Notes: generated by a model from the letters alone, not told the origin. A stretch of DNA of 55,190 nt from Sorangiineae bacterium NIC37A_2 (GCA_002085155.1 NASX01000002.1:28720-83909); one strand, 5' to 3'; positions 8,605-17,852 are shown, numbered from the stretch's first letter. A program made the numbers and translations.

Positions 8605-8651
8605 TGATCCCCCCGAGCGGCTCATGACAAGGCTCGGATCATAGGCTTTTT
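8605..8651 (+). terminator. Inverted repeat with T-run, plus orientation
   Basis: TGATCC (8605-8610) and GAGC (8615-8618) pair with GCTC (8632-8635) and GGATCA (8636-8641), with a CCCC bulge, followed by TAGGCTTTTT. It has terminator shape on the plus strand, although no plus-strand gene lies upstream. Confidence 0.35.
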
Positions 8652-8827
8652 GAGCTTGATTTCTCACCGCACGCGTCTCCAAATTCGCGGGGAAGTTTGT
8701 GGAGTTAGAGTCACTCCCTTCGTGCGGATTCTGAAGGTTCGAGCAAGCGACGCGGGACGCGCGCGTCTCATCGGAGATGATCAACGATAAGAAGAAGAGG
8801 TCTCGCGCAGGGTGTCTTCGGCTTGGA

Positions 8828-9328
8828 TCAGGGCGCGAGGGGCGCCTTCCGCACGAGCTCTTTGGTCCGCTTCGTCATGACCTCCTTCTCGGCGGGGGTC
8901 GCGTGATCGTAGCCGACGAGATGTAGGATTCCGTGGGCAAGGAGGAAGCGCACCTCTTCACGGAGGGAGCGTCTGCGGGAGAGCGCGGCACGCTCTGCGG
9001 TGTCAATTGAGATGACGACATCACCGAGCACATCGAGACGGAAGCCACGCCTGGGGCGGAGCGGGGCCGAGAACTCACTCTGAGGAAAAGAGAGCACGTC
9101 GGTCGGCTTGTCCTTGCCGCGGTGGTCGCGGTTGATCTCGCGAATGAGACGATCGTTGGTGAGGAGGATACTCAGCTCCGACTCACCAAGCCCGAGCGCG
9201 TCTAACATACACGCCGCCAGTGAGCGCACCTCCGCCTTCGACAGGCGCGCCGAGCCGGGCGCCTGTCGCCGAACGAGGATCGAAGAGACCTGATGCGTGT
9301 CGGGCTCCTCGAGGGAGCGCGCTGTCAC
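8828..9328 (-). CDS. ybeY: Endoribonuclease YbeY (rRNA maturation factor)
   Basis: 166 residues from the GTG at 9328. The zinc-binding signature HGILHLVGYDH and the conserved RGKDKPTDVLSFP identify YbeY, a metal-dependent RNase of 16S rRNA 3'-end processing and ribosome quality control. A longer frame begins at ATG 9361 or TTG 9367 but would overlap the fsa stop by about 30 nt; the GTG start lies just after that stop and fits the family N-terminus. Confidence 0.9.
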   Translation of the reverse strand: MTARSLEEPDTHQVSSILVRRQAPGSARLSKAEVRSLAACMLDALGLGESELSILLTNDRLIREINRDHRGKDKPTDVLSFPQSEFSAPLRPRRGFRLDVLGDVVISIDTAERAALSRRRSLREEVRFLLAHGILHLVGYDHATPAEKEVMTKRTKELVRKAPLAP

Positions 9329-9335
9329 GGTGCTC

Positions 9336-9983
9336 TTAGGCGGTCGGGATCTTCTTGGCATCCGCAAGGAACTTGGCGAGGCCGTTGTCCGTCATCGGAT
9401 GCTGGACGAGCTGCTGGATGACCTTGAGCGGGATCGTGCAGACGTCGGCGCCAAGAAGAGCTGCCTCGGTGACGTGAATCGGGTGACGAACACTCGCAAC
9501 CAGAACCTCCGTATTGAACGAATAATTCTGGTAGATGGTCACGATCTTCTCGATCAGATCCATGCCGTTCTCCCCGTTGTCGTCGAGACGCCCGACGAAC
9601 GGCGAAATGAACGTCGCGCCGGCCTTTGCAGCGAGAAGCGCCTGGTTAGCAGAGAAGCACAAGGTGACGTTCGTCTTGATGCCATTTTCGGTGAACTCGC
9701 GGACGGCTTTCAGGCCATCCACGGTCAGCGGCACCTTCACCACGACGTTCTTATGGATCTTGGCGAGCTCTTTGCCTTCCTTGACGATCTCAGCGGCGGT
9801 GGTCGAGATCACCTCGGCCGAGATCGGCCCGTCGACGATTTCACAGATGGCGCGAATCGTCTTCTCGAGGGGCGCTCCCGCTTTCGCGAGGAGCGAGGGG
9901 TTCGTCGTCACGCCGTCGATCGCGCCCATTTCTGCGGCTTCGCGAATCTCACCCAAGTCAGCTGAATCGATAAAAATCTTCAC
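9336..9983 (-). CDS. fsa: Fructose-6-phosphate aldolase / small transaldolase
   Basis: 215 residues, the size of the MipB/TalC subfamily. [26 protein letters not shown]-type sequence at the N-terminus and the Schiff-base lysine in VVVKVPLT are present. These enzymes either transfer dihydroxyacetone units in the pentose-phosphate pathway or act as an F6P aldolase; sequence alone does not separate the two. The GTG at 9983 has GGAG six bases upstream, and homology begins directly with KIFIDSADL. It is followed by ybeY. Confidence 0.92.
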   Translation of the reverse strand: MKIFIDSADLGEIREAAEMGAIDGVTTNPSLLAKAGAPLEKTIRAICEIVDGPISAEVISTTAAEIVKEGKELAKIHKNVVVKVPLTVDGLKAVREFTENGIKTNVTLCFSANQALLAAKAGATFISPFVGRLDDNGENGMDLIEKIVTIYQNYSFNTEVLVASVRHPIHVTEAALLGADVCTIPLKVIQQLVQHPMTDNGLAKFLADAKKIPTA

Positions 9984-10427
9984 GTGCGTCTCCGATCGTC
10001 GCCAGAAAGCCTTCAAAGGCGAGGCTCAGGCAACACTTGCGCGCGGAGCCTAGCCGAGAGAAGTGGCAGCCGCTAGCGCTTTTCTACCGGATTTGTGGCG
10101 ACAAGTGCGGGGTTTTGCATGATTTTCCTTGGCAGCGCTGCCCATTTTGCCCCGCGCGCCCGGGTGAGGCGAAAGGTCGGAGTGTCTGGCTGCGTTGTCG
10201 CCTAGCTGGGCGACGCCGTGGGATGGGGAAGGAGTCGGCCGAACGGCGTGCTGCCCGCTCCCCGCCCGCTTCCCGCGCTGGGACGGTCGGTCACAGATCT
10301 CTCATTCCGCATGCTTCGTGTGAGCCTTTCGGAGCATCGGGGGGTACCAGAGCCCCGCACGGGCGAGGAGTAGACGTGAACGCTCCCCTCGCGGTAATGA
10401 GCGTCTGCTTTGGGCTTTTTATCTTCG
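9984..10427. other. 444-bp intergenic region, divergent promoters expected
   Basis: No convincing gene. It separates divergent fsa and the envelope-protein gene, so it should contain promoters for both, but I cannot pick out clear boxes. A long plus-strand frame through it lacks a ribosome site and homology. Confidence 0.5.
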
Positions 10428-11369
10428 ATGCGAAGCGAGTGGTTTCATTTACTGCTGGGTGCCACGAGCGCGCTTTCTTCTCTCGTTTGCGCCACGAGCC
10501 TCGCCAGAGCCGAGGACGTTCTTGGTCAACCTGCGCAAACGGAACCAGCCTCGAGACCGACGGGTGGCGCGCTCGTGGGGGTCGTCCCTGAGGGTTTCGC
10601 CCTGCGCATGGCGGGCGTCAGGGCGGGCCCTTTGCGTCCGGAGGACACTCGAGATGTGAGTGGATTCATTGCCGCGCAAGAGTACTCGGACGCCTTGGTC
10701 AGAATCGGGATGTGGAGCGCGCGTTATACGGATCATGCGTGGGTTGGCTACGACGGCCGTGATCTCACCTATGACTTTGCGCTGAGCGGTGCGCTTGGAG
10801 TCTTCTTGCCCTTCGGGGAGCATCACGGTCCGATTCTGCGCATCTCTGCCCGAGCTGAGGCGCTCCAGCTCGTCGGCCTAAATCTGACGCAGGTCGCGCT
10901 GCCAGGCGCCGAGCTCGGCTATTCCTATCTCGATGGACCGACTCAGCTCGAAATCGCGGCCACCGTCGCGCCTTCTCTGGTCGGGGAATTTCGGCGAGGC
11001 GAGGATCGTATTGCCCTTGAAGGACCTTTGTTCGGCGGTCTGATGACTGTTCGCTGGCAGGCCCTCAGTCTCACCGTAGACACTTCCTTCACGGATCTCT
11101 CCCAAGGACCAACGCTGATGCGCACAGCTGCGCACCTTTGTGGAGTGCTGACCGGTGGTAGGGGAAAGCGCGTGGAGGCGTCCTCCTGGGTTGCTCATAC
11201 GGCCCAGGAAGCGCGGAAATTTAGGCTCTCTATTTGCACGGACTTCTCCGGCGCTGAGCTGTTGAATAATCCAGTTCCTGGAGTGCCGCTCTCTTTCGCC
11301 TCCCTGGGGCTTTCCCTCCTCGTCGGCAATGTTTCATATCTTTACACGCCGTCTAAGGGTGTCCTATAA
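10428..11369 (+). CDS. Secreted/outer-membrane beta-rich protein, unknown function
   Basis: 313 residues. A clear signal peptide (MRSEWFHLLLGATSAL, cleavage near LARA/ED) is followed by alternating hydrophobic segments typical of a beta-barrel (RIGMWSARYTD, GPILRISARAEAL, LGLSLLVGNVSYLY at the end). I do not recognise a family. The ATG at 10428 gives a normal signal peptide. It is followed 47 nt later by the TRL lipoprotein gene, and both are probably envelope components. Confidence 0.7.
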   Translation: MRSEWFHLLLGATSALSSLVCATSLARAEDVLGQPAQTEPASRPTGGALVGVVPEGFALRMAGVRAGPLRPEDTRDVSGFIAAQEYSDALVRIGMWSARYTDHAWVGYDGRDLTYDFALSGALGVFLPFGEHHGPILRISARAEALQLVGLNLTQVALPGAELGYSYLDGPTQLEIAATVAPSLVGEFRRGEDRIALEGPLFGGLMTVRWQALSLTVDTSFTDLSQGPTLMRTAAHLCGVLTGGRGKRVEASSWVAHTAQEARKFRLSICTDFSGAELLNNPVPGVPLSFASLGLSLLVGNVSYLYTPSKGVL

Positions 11370-11416
11370 AGCCACAACTTGTCTATTTGGAGACAAGACA
11401 AAGGGGATCAAACCTT

Positions 11417-11731
11417 ATGATTCAGAAACTCAGTGCACTCGTCATCCTCGCAGCCTTTTCGACTGGCTGCGCTATGTCCATGAACATGCCTGTCACGGGC
11501 TCCATCTATCAGGGTACGAACGGCGCGACTGCGGCTACCTCGAACACCCTCGGTGGCAAGACGGGCAAGTCCTGCGCCTCATCGATCCTCGGTGTCGTCG
11601 GCCTCGGTGACGCGTCGATCGCTTCGGCCGCTAAGGCTGGTGGCATCACCAAGATCGCCGCAGTCGATAGCGAGAACTTCGGTGTCCTCGGTATCTACGC
11701 GACGAACTGCACCGTCGTGACCGGCGAGTGA
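11417..11731 (+). CDS. TRL-domain lipoprotein
   Basis: 104 residues. A lipoprotein-type signal (MIQKLSALVILAAF, then STGC) is followed by the TRL-family pattern: SSILGVVGLGDASI, AAKAGGITKIAAVD and VLGIYATNCTVV. TRL proteins are small envelope proteins of unknown role named after a tRNA-associated locus. AAGGGGA lies upstream of the ATG at 11417. Two extra cysteines (KSCASS and TNCTVV) could form a disulfide. Confidence 0.85.
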   Translation: MIQKLSALVILAAFSTGCAMSMNMPVTGSIYQGTNGATAATSNTLGGKTGKSCASSILGVVGLGDASIASAAKAGGITKIAAVDSENFGVLGIYATNCTVVTGE

Positions 11732-11801
11732 TTTCGCCTCGCTCGTCGGCTGTCGCGCTTTACGACGTCTTCGAGTTCGCCGAATAGGTCGGCATAGATC
11801 G

Positions 11802-11837
11802 CGGGCCACCGAAGGCGAAAAGCGCTTCGGTGGCCCG
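11802..11837 (+). terminator. Rho-independent terminator after the TRL gene
   Basis: A 13-bp perfect stem (CGGGCCACCGAAG at 11802-11814 with CTTCGGTGGCCCG at 11825-11837), a 10-nt loop, then TCTTATTT. Confidence 0.88.
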
Positions 11838-11960
11838 TCTTATTTGCGGGGAGGGAAAGACCCGGCGCGAGAGCTCTCGACTTCCAGCGGTAGCGAAATG
11901 GCCCTCGGCCAGCTAGCTTCTGCGGACGTGGCGAGACGTTCGCGACCCCCCGGTTTTGAT

Positions 11961-12497
11961 ATGACCTACCGGCCGACCGAAGAGTTCTTCGGCCCGCCTT
12001 GGTACCAAAGGGTTCCCTCGCTCATCCATCTCGTGGTGGCGCTCGGCGTCATCGCCCTCGTCATCGTTGTTCAGAATGGCCCTCGCAACACGGCGCTTTA
12101 CGCGTACATGTTCCAAGAGGCCCATCTGATTGATGCGCACGTCGTTGCAGGGCTCTTCTTTCTGAGCGCGGTCACTTCGGTTCTCCGGTCAGGGATGCGC
12201 GGGGTCCGGGTGCGCTCGGATTGGGTAGAGTATCGCGACCTGGTCAGCAGCCTGATTCCGAGGGTGCGTCGTATTCGTTGGGCGCAGATCGACCGCATCA
12301 TCCTCGGACAACAGCTCATCACCTTCGAGCTGTGGGACGGCACGCATGACACGTTGCCCAGCGTGAAAGATCATGCTGCCCTCTCCCGCGTGCTCGAGAG
12401 AGTCGCCGCCTTTCGGGCGATTCCGGTCAGTGGTGGCGCGGGACTCGACGACTGGGACGAGCTCTCGGGTGCGTCGGATGCCGAGGATGAAACATGA
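11961..12497 (+). CDS. Two-helix membrane protein with bacterial PH-like domain
   Basis: 178 residues from the ATG at 11961. Two hydrophobic helices (LIHLVVALGVIALVIVVQ and VVAGLFFLSAVTSVL) precede a domain with VRVRSDWVEYRD and RRIRWAQIDRIILGQQLI, which resembles the bPH_2/YcxB type. The C-terminus is acidic. The stop overlaps the start of the glutathione reductase gene as ATGA, so the two are translationally coupled. Function unknown. Confidence 0.7.
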   Translation: MTYRPTEEFFGPPWYQRVPSLIHLVVALGVIALVIVVQNGPRNTALYAYMFQEAHLIDAHVVAGLFFLSAVTSVLRSGMRGVRVRSDWVEYRDLVSSLIPRVRRIRWAQIDRIILGQQLITFELWDGTHDTLPSVKDHAALSRVLERVAAFRAIPVSGGAGLDDWDELSGASDAEDET

Positions 12498-13861
12498 GCT
12501 CTTTTGATTTCGTTGTGCTCGGAGGAGGAAGCGGAGGGATCGCCGCGGCGCGTCGGGCGGCACGTTACGGCGCAAAGGTCCTGTTGATCGAAGCAGGAGA
12601 CCTCGGCGGCACCTGCGTGAACCGGGGCTGCGTGCCGAAGAAGCACTTTTGGAACGCGGCTTACATCGCCGAGACGCTGCACTATGCGGGGGCTCACGGC
12701 TTCAAGGAGGTTTCTCCGACCTTCGAGTTCGACAGGTTCTCCGAGCTCGTCCGCGGCGAGGTGCGACGTTTGAACGGAATCTACGAGGCGAACCTCGAGC
12801 GGGAGGGCGTCACGCTCATCCGCGGCTGGGGCAGGCTCCTCGGGAGCGGCCGTGTGATGGTGGACGGTCAGGAGTATCACGGGAAACACGTTCTCCTCGC
12901 CTCAGGCGGGCGGCCCCGTCGGCCGAAGGGAATCATCGGCGAGGAGCTGGGGTTGACCTCCGATGACTTCTTCCTCTTGAAAGAGCAGCCGAAGCGGGTG
13001 CTCATCGTGGGCGCCGGGTACATCGCCGTCGAGTTTGCATCGGTGCTTCAGTCCTTGGGGAGTGAGGTCTCTCTGATGGTTCGTCGAGATCGGGTCCTCG
13101 GGGATTTCGACGACAGCCTCTCTCAAGGATTGACCGCTGAAATTGCAGAGAAGATGACCCTTCTCACACAGACGAACGCGACGAAGCTTGAGCGCCGCTC
13201 GGATGGGGTGTTCGTGAGCGTCGATGGAGCGCGTGGCCCAGGGGAGATCGGACCATTCGACGTTGTCTTCTGGGCGATCGGCCGCGATCCGAACACGGAT
13301 GGGCTCGGCCCGAGTGATGGTGGGCTCGAGTCCATCGGCGTGAAGCTCGATGGTGCGGGCGCGATTGTTACCGATCAGTACGAGAACACGACGCTGCCCG
13401 GCGTGTATGCGGTGGGGGACGTAACCGGAAAGGTGACACTTACTCCTGTCGCAATTGCCGCGGGGCGAAAGCTCGCCGACAGGCTCTTTGGGGGGCAGCC
13501 GGACGCGCATCTCGACTACTCGCTGGTACCGACCGTCATCTTCAGTCATCCCCCGATCGGCACGGTAGGCTTGAGTGAGGCAGCGGCGGTCGAACGGTTC
13601 CCCGGTCAGGTGAAAGTGTACTCGGCGCGCTTCACGGACAGCTACTATTCCTTCGCGAATCCGAAGCCAAAGACATCGATGAAGCTAGTATGCGTAGGAG
13701 AGGAAGAACGCATCGTTGGCCTTCATGTGCTCGGACGAAGTGCTGATGAAATGGTCCAAGGGTTCGCGGTAGCGCTCCGGATGGGCGCGACCAAAGCGGA
13801 CTTCGATCGGACCGTCGCCATCCACCCGACAGCATCCGAAGAGTTTGTGACGATGCGCTGA
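12494..13861 (+). CDS. gor: Glutathione-disulfide reductase (FAD/NAD(P)-dependent)
   Basis: 455 residues. It has the FAD-binding GGGSGGIAAARRAA near residue 10, the redox-active GTCVNRGCVPKK (C41 and C46), an NADPH-binding VGAGYIAVEF and the C-terminal HPTASEEF with the active-site His and Glu. It reduces glutathione disulfide at the expense of NADPH in the cytoplasm. The VNRGCVPKK form is typical of Gor rather than mercuric reductase or lipoamide dehydrogenase. Confidence 0.9.
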   Translation: MSSFDFVVLGGGSGGIAAARRAARYGAKVLLIEAGDLGGTCVNRGCVPKKHFWNAAYIAETLHYAGAHGFKEVSPTFEFDRFSELVRGEVRRLNGIYEANLEREGVTLIRGWGRLLGSGRVMVDGQEYHGKHVLLASGGRPRRPKGIIGEELGLTSDDFFLLKEQPKRVLIVGAGYIAVEFASVLQSLGSEVSLMVRRDRVLGDFDDSLSQGLTAEIAEKMTLLTQTNATKLERRSDGVFVSVDGARGPGEIGPFDVVFWAIGRDPNTDGLGPSDGGLESIGVKLDGAGAIVTDQYENTTLPGVYAVGDVTGKVTLTPVAIAAGRKLADRLFGGQPDAHLDYSLVPTVIFSHPPIGTVGLSEAAAVERFPGQVKVYSARFTDSYYSFANPKPKTSMKLVCVGEEERIVGLHVLGRSADEMVQGFAVALRMGATKADFDRTVAIHPTASEEFVTMR

Positions 13862-14027
13862 TGAACCCCCCCGGTGCCCACCCGGGGAGGGCAGTGGGCG
13901 GAGCTGATACGGCGAGAAGCTGATACGACCCCGGGTGCCCCCGGGAGCGGGTCGGCCGTGGGGCCTCGGGGTGATGGAGGCCCAGAAAGAGGTGCAGCTT
14001 GGACCAAGCCAGGCTAAGGTCCCGCCC

Positions 14028-14441
14028 ATGTCGGAAGGCGTCAGCCCCGAAGTGGCGCGAAAGTCCGCCTCGATCGCGAAGCAGACGATGAGTCCGTTTT
14101 GTCCCGGTCGGACACTGGCCGACTGCCCCTCGCCCAATGCGGCCGAGTGGCGTCGGGACATCGAGCTGATGGTCGCAGAAGGCCGGGACCCGTCGGAAAT
14201 CCAGGAAGTCTTGAGCCAGCGCGCCGCGCTCGATCTCTCCGGAAGTCCCCAGAAAGACGCGAGTTACGCGGTGCCCGTGGCGCTCTTGCTCGCCGCGCTC
14301 CTTCTCCTTGGGTTCATCTTTTTTCGCCTTCGCCGAGGGAAGGCTGAAAAGCCGCTCGGCGATGGGCCAGGAGTCCCGAAGGAGGACCCCGGTCCTGACC
14401 TCGACGATCGGCTCGCCGAAGAGCTCGATCGCGTGACCTGA
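14028..14441 (+). CDS. CcmH/NrfF-like cytochrome c biogenesis domain protein without signal peptide
   Basis: 137 residues. The segment SPFCPGRTLADCPSPNA followed by DIELMVAEGRDPSEIQEVL matches the CcmH apocytochrome-binding domain, and a C-terminal helix (AVPVALLLAALLLLGFIFF) is followed by a charged tail. CcmH normally has an N-terminal signal and a CxxC; here the cysteines are C-7-C and no signal peptide can be found from any in-frame start. A heme-ligation role is therefore uncertain. It lies downstream of gor with GC-rich hairpins between. Confidence 0.65.
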   Translation: MSEGVSPEVARKSASIAKQTMSPFCPGRTLADCPSPNAAEWRRDIELMVAEGRDPSEIQEVLSQRAALDLSGSPQKDASYAVPVALLLAALLLLGFIFFRLRRGKAEKPLGDGPGVPKEDPGPDLDDRLAEELDRVT

Positions 14442-14614
14442 GGAGTTCTCAGGTGGGCGCTCGAGCGCGCCATCAGAGGAAAAAGGTGCGTCGGGGTACG
14501 GTGCTCAGGTGCCGGTGTCGCACGTTTGCTCTCAAATTTGAGAGGTGTTTGCGCGCCTTTGAGAGGGGATCGTCCTTGCGTGCCCTTCTTTTCTGAGGCT
14601 TGATCGATGAGTCA

Positions 14615-16348
14615 ATGAGTCGTCGGTCGAGCCTTTTTCTCCGTGGTACCCTGCTGCGGTCCTCACCCGCCCTCTTGGTGATGGTGGCTCTGGCCTGCGG
14701 CGGAGAAGATTCGGGTCCGCTGCCGAGTGACGGCCAAGGCTCGGGTGGAAGCGCTATGGGCACAGGCGGCGGCGCGCCCGACGAGCAGCCTATCGCGCAG
14801 GCGGGTCGTGTGCGGCGCCTCCGCAAGAGCGAATGGACCCGGAGCGTCCGCGACCTGTTCTTCGCCGAGAGCCCTTTCGAATTGTCGAGCCCGTTGCCCG
14901 ACGATCCGAAGACCGAAGGATACATTTTTGACGGGCAAGCCGAACAACTGAATGTCGATCCTACCCTCTGGGCCGCCTACCAGCGCTCGGCCCAAGAGGT
15001 GGCGCGGCAAGTGACCGAGCGGCCGGAGCTGATCGAAGGGATCGCGCCTTATAAGGCGGGACAAGACGCCTCCGAAAGGGCCAAGGAGTTCCTCGTCAGT
15101 TGGCTTCCCCGTGCGTTCCGCCGCCCGATCAGTCGAGCGGAGTTGGAGAAGTACGCGAGGCTCTTTGAAACGGGTTCCGTCTCTTATCCGGAGGTGCCGC
15201 CTTTTGAAGGAGGACTGCGCCTCGTCATCGAAGCAGCGCTTCAATCTCCTCATTTTCTTTACCGGATCGAAGTCTCTACCGAGGTTGAGGAGGATGGGCT
15301 GATTCCGCTGGATGGATTCGAGCGAGCCACGCGCCTGTCTTATTTGCTTTGGGGTACGACCCCTGATGAAACGCTCCTTGCAGCGGCAGACGCCGGGAAG
15401 CTCGACGATGAGGAGGGAGTCCGCGCCGAGGCGGAACGGATGCTCGATGACCCGCGCGCGCAGGAATCGATCCAGTTCTTCTTCGAACGTGCCCTGGATA
15501 CCGAGCGCTACCTTCGCATCTCCCCGTCGCCGACTTTTTACCCCGACGTGTCCAAAGATCTCCCGACGATCGCCCTCGAAGAGACCCGACACTTCACCTT
15601 CGACATTGTGTTCCAGGCTGGTGGCGGGGTTTACGACTTGCTGACTTCGCGACGGACATTTGCCAACGCGAGCCTCGCCAAGATCTACGGTCTGTCCGGC
15701 GACTTCGCCGAAGATCGATTCAAACTTGTTGAGCTCGAGCCGGGCGAGCGCAGCGGCTTTTTGACTCAGGTTGGCTTCCTCGCCTCGCACGCGACGAGCG
15801 TAAACCCCGACCCGATCCATCGCGGCGTCTTTGTCGGCAAGCAGCTCTCCTGCCTCGATATCCAAGCGCCCCCGGCCAACGTGCCTCCGCTCCCAGACCC
15901 TGAGGGCAAGAGCAATCGCGAACTCGTGGCAGCCCACACCGAAGCGCCCGACACGATCTGTCGAGAGTGCCACGCGGAGCTGATCAACCCCTTCGGTTTC
16001 CCCTTCGAGAGTTACGACGCCGTAGGCGCCTACCGAACGATGGACGGGCCACACGAGGTCGACACAAAGGCTGCTCCCCTGATCGACGGTGTCCCGACGC
16101 CAGTGAGCGACGCCATCGAATTTGCCGAACGCCTTGCGGGGAGTCGTGACGTCCACCGCTGCATGGTCGGGCGCATCATCGAGTTCGCCCAAGGACGTAA
16201 GCTCCTCCCTGAAGACAAGGAGCTCGCAAGCCAGATCGGCGAAGCTTCTCTGAGTGAGGGGCTATCCTTCCGGGAGCTATTTGTGAAGATTGCTACCTCC
16301 CGCGCGTTCCTTTACCGGGCGCCTCTCGCGTCCAAGGAGTCGCCATGA
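14615..16348 (+). CDS. DUF1592-family lipoprotein (DUF1587/1592/1588/1585 type)
   Basis: 577 residues. A lipoprotein signal (LLVMVALACGG) and a short Gly/Ser linker are followed by RVRRLRKSEWTRSVRDLF, AFRRPISRAELEKY, a DUF1592 core, GFLTQVGFLASHA, the heme-like or metal-binding ICRECHAELINPFGFPFE and a C-terminal DUF1585-type segment. The family is abundant in Planctomycetes and Polyangia; function is unknown. ICRECH fits a single c-type heme motif. The stop overlaps the next gene as ATGA. Confidence 0.88.
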   Translation: MSRRSSLFLRGTLLRSSPALLVMVALACGGEDSGPLPSDGQGSGGSAMGTGGGAPDEQPIAQAGRVRRLRKSEWTRSVRDLFFAESPFELSSPLPDDPKTEGYIFDGQAEQLNVDPTLWAAYQRSAQEVARQVTERPELIEGIAPYKAGQDASERAKEFLVSWLPRAFRRPISRAELEKYARLFETGSVSYPEVPPFEGGLRLVIEAALQSPHFLYRIEVSTEVEEDGLIPLDGFERATRLSYLLWGTTPDETLLAAADAGKLDDEEGVRAEAERMLDDPRAQESIQFFFERALDTERYLRISPSPTFYPDVSKDLPTIALEETRHFTFDIVFQAGGGVYDLLTSRRTFANASLAKIYGLSGDFAEDRFKLVELEPGERSGFLTQVGFLASHATSVNPDPIHRGVFVGKQLSCLDIQAPPANVPPLPDPEGKSNRELVAAHTEAPDTICRECHAELINPFGFPFESYDAVGAYRTMDGPHEVDTKAAPLIDGVPTPVSDAIEFAERLAGSRDVHRCMVGRIIEFAQGRKLLPEDKELASQIGEASLSEGLSFRELFVKIATSRAFLYRAPLASKESP

Positions 16349-17781
16349 ACCGAACCTTCTTCGGTAAGCGTGTCCCCCGTCGCCTCTTCTTGCGCGGCGT
16401 TGGAGGTGTGACACTCGCCCTGCCTATCCTCGAGGGACTCAGGCCGCGTCGCGCTGATGCGCAGGCCGAGACGACCCCCTCTTATGCGATCTTCTTTCGC
16501 CAGGCCGACGGCGTCGCTTCGGCACAGGTGGCGCAAGAGCTCGGCCAAGAGCCCGAGCGCTTCTGGCCGCGCGAGCCAGGGGCTCTCGACGCCGCGAACG
16601 TGGAGGGCCGCGCCCTCGATGAGCTCACCGAGTTCTTGCCCAAGCTCCTCGTGGTGGGGAACGCCAACATGGAGGACTTCAACTTTGGGGACGGTCACGC
16701 CCGTGGCGCTCTCCAGCTCCTGACCGGCTGGGGCCCCCACGTAGCCGGCGCCGGAGGAGACTCGGAGGCCGGAGGCGAATCTCTCGATCACCGGATTGCC
16801 CGTGAGCTCAACCGGGACGGCATTGAAAGCCTGTACCTCTACGCGGGGGGGCGAGGCGGGTGGCTCGGCGGCCCCTGCATTTCTCACCGTGGGCGAAACT
16901 CACGGCGCACCGCGGAGCCAAGTCCCTTGGTTGCCTACCAGACGATGGTCGGTCTGAGCGGATCCCCCGACTCGGAGACCATCGCCATGATTCGCGCTCG
17001 GAACAAGAGCGTGAACGATCTGGTGCGCGAAGAGCTCCAAGATCTCCTCGCCATGAGCGATCTGAGTCAGGGGGATCGCCAGCGGCTCGATCTCCACCTT
17101 TCGAGTATTCGTGACTTGGAGGTGAACGCGGGATGCAGGACGACAGCCGAAATTGAGGCCGAGCTGGCTGATACAAAAACCTCCTCTACCGATGGGGACG
17201 TCGTCCAGAAGCTCGCCCGTCTTCACATGGACGTAGCGGCGCTCGCTGTTGCATGCGGCTACACCCGCTCCGTGGCCATTCAGGTGGGCGATGGGAACGA
17301 CGGCCAGACGCGGTACTGGGTCGATGGCAGCCTCCTCGAAAACTACCATTTCATTTCCCATCGCCGGCTCTCTCACGACGCGAGTGGCGCGATCATCGAA
17401 GGGTCCGATCTCTTGCATCACAAGATCGACCGACAGTTCGGGCAATCCTTCAAACATCTCTTGAGTCGCCTGAGCGCCTACGAGTTCGAGGACGGAACGC
17501 TGCTCGACAAGGGACTTTCGTGCTGGATGAACGACCTCGGCAATGGTCCGGGCCACTCTCCCTCGAATTGCCCCGTTGTCATCGCCGGAAGCGCCGGTGG
17601 AGTGCTGAAGAATGGAGAGTACGTTGTCCTGGAAGGCGGGCGCCGCGCCCGAACCCATGTGCGCGTCCTGAATACAATCGCGACCGCCGTCGGCTGTCGC
17701 ACCGGAGACCAGGACTATTGCGACGACGTGGGGGATACACGCTTCGAAGATCGCTCGCCTTTGCCTGAGCTCTTTGCCTGA
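16345..17781 (+). CDS. DUF1552-family Tat-exported protein
   Basis: 478 residues. A twin-arginine signal (PRRLFLRGVGGVTLALP) is present. The body shows the DUF1552 features VGNANMEDFNFGDGHARG, a central helical part and a C-terminal GLSCWMNDLGNGPGHSP. It is the usual partner of the preceding DUF1592 lipoprotein and overlaps it by 4 nt. The two probably act together outside the cytoplasmic membrane; the reaction is not known. Confidence 0.9.
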   Translation: MNRTFFGKRVPRRLFLRGVGGVTLALPILEGLRPRRADAQAETTPSYAIFFRQADGVASAQVAQELGQEPERFWPREPGALDAANVEGRALDELTEFLPKLLVVGNANMEDFNFGDGHARGALQLLTGWGPHVAGAGGDSEAGGESLDHRIARELNRDGIESLYLYAGGRGGWLGGPCISHRGRNSRRTAEPSPLVAYQTMVGLSGSPDSETIAMIRARNKSVNDLVREELQDLLAMSDLSQGDRQRLDLHLSSIRDLEVNAGCRTTAEIEAELADTKTSSTDGDVVQKLARLHMDVAALAVACGYTRSVAIQVGDGNDGQTRYWVDGSLLENYHFISHRRLSHDASGAIIEGSDLLHHKIDRQFGQSFKHLLSRLSAYEFEDGTLLDKGLSCWMNDLGNGPGHSPSNCPVVIAGSAGGVLKNGEYVVLEGGRRARTHVRVLNTIATAVGCRTGDQDYCDDVGDTRFEDRSPLPELFA

Positions 17782-17797
17782 CCGAAAGGGGTTCTCT

Positions 17798-17852
17798 GGC
17801 CCCGGTCCATCACATCCGCCTGAGCTCGGACGAGCCTTCGAGTGGGTCCACC
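17798..17852 (+). repeat. Dispersed 3'-flank repeat, copy A
   Basis: Starts GGCCCCGGTCCATCACATCC, 16 nt after the DUF1552 stop, and continues through CGGACGAGCCTTCGAGTG. The same two blocks occur at 48541-48596 (minus) and 53675-53724 (plus). A GGGG just upstream could pair with the opening GGCCCC. Confidence 0.8.

Larger units (their letters stand above)
8381..8827. other. 447-bp non-coding gap between HU-like gene and ybeY
   Basis: No credible gene on either strand. The gap holds the presumed HU promoter (8477-8503) and an inverted repeat at 8605-8641 followed on the plus strand by a run of T. Base composition is less GC-rich near 8470-8530. Confidence 0.6.

Noticed and set aside
8500-8784. 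Small minus-strand gene between HU and ybeY
   Set aside because: The 94-codon frame has no ribosome site, no recognisable domain and covers the proposed promoter and hairpin.
10037-10591. Open plus-strand frame before the envelope-protein gene
   Set aside because: It overlaps the signal peptide of the real gene in another frame, and its composition is random with no motif.
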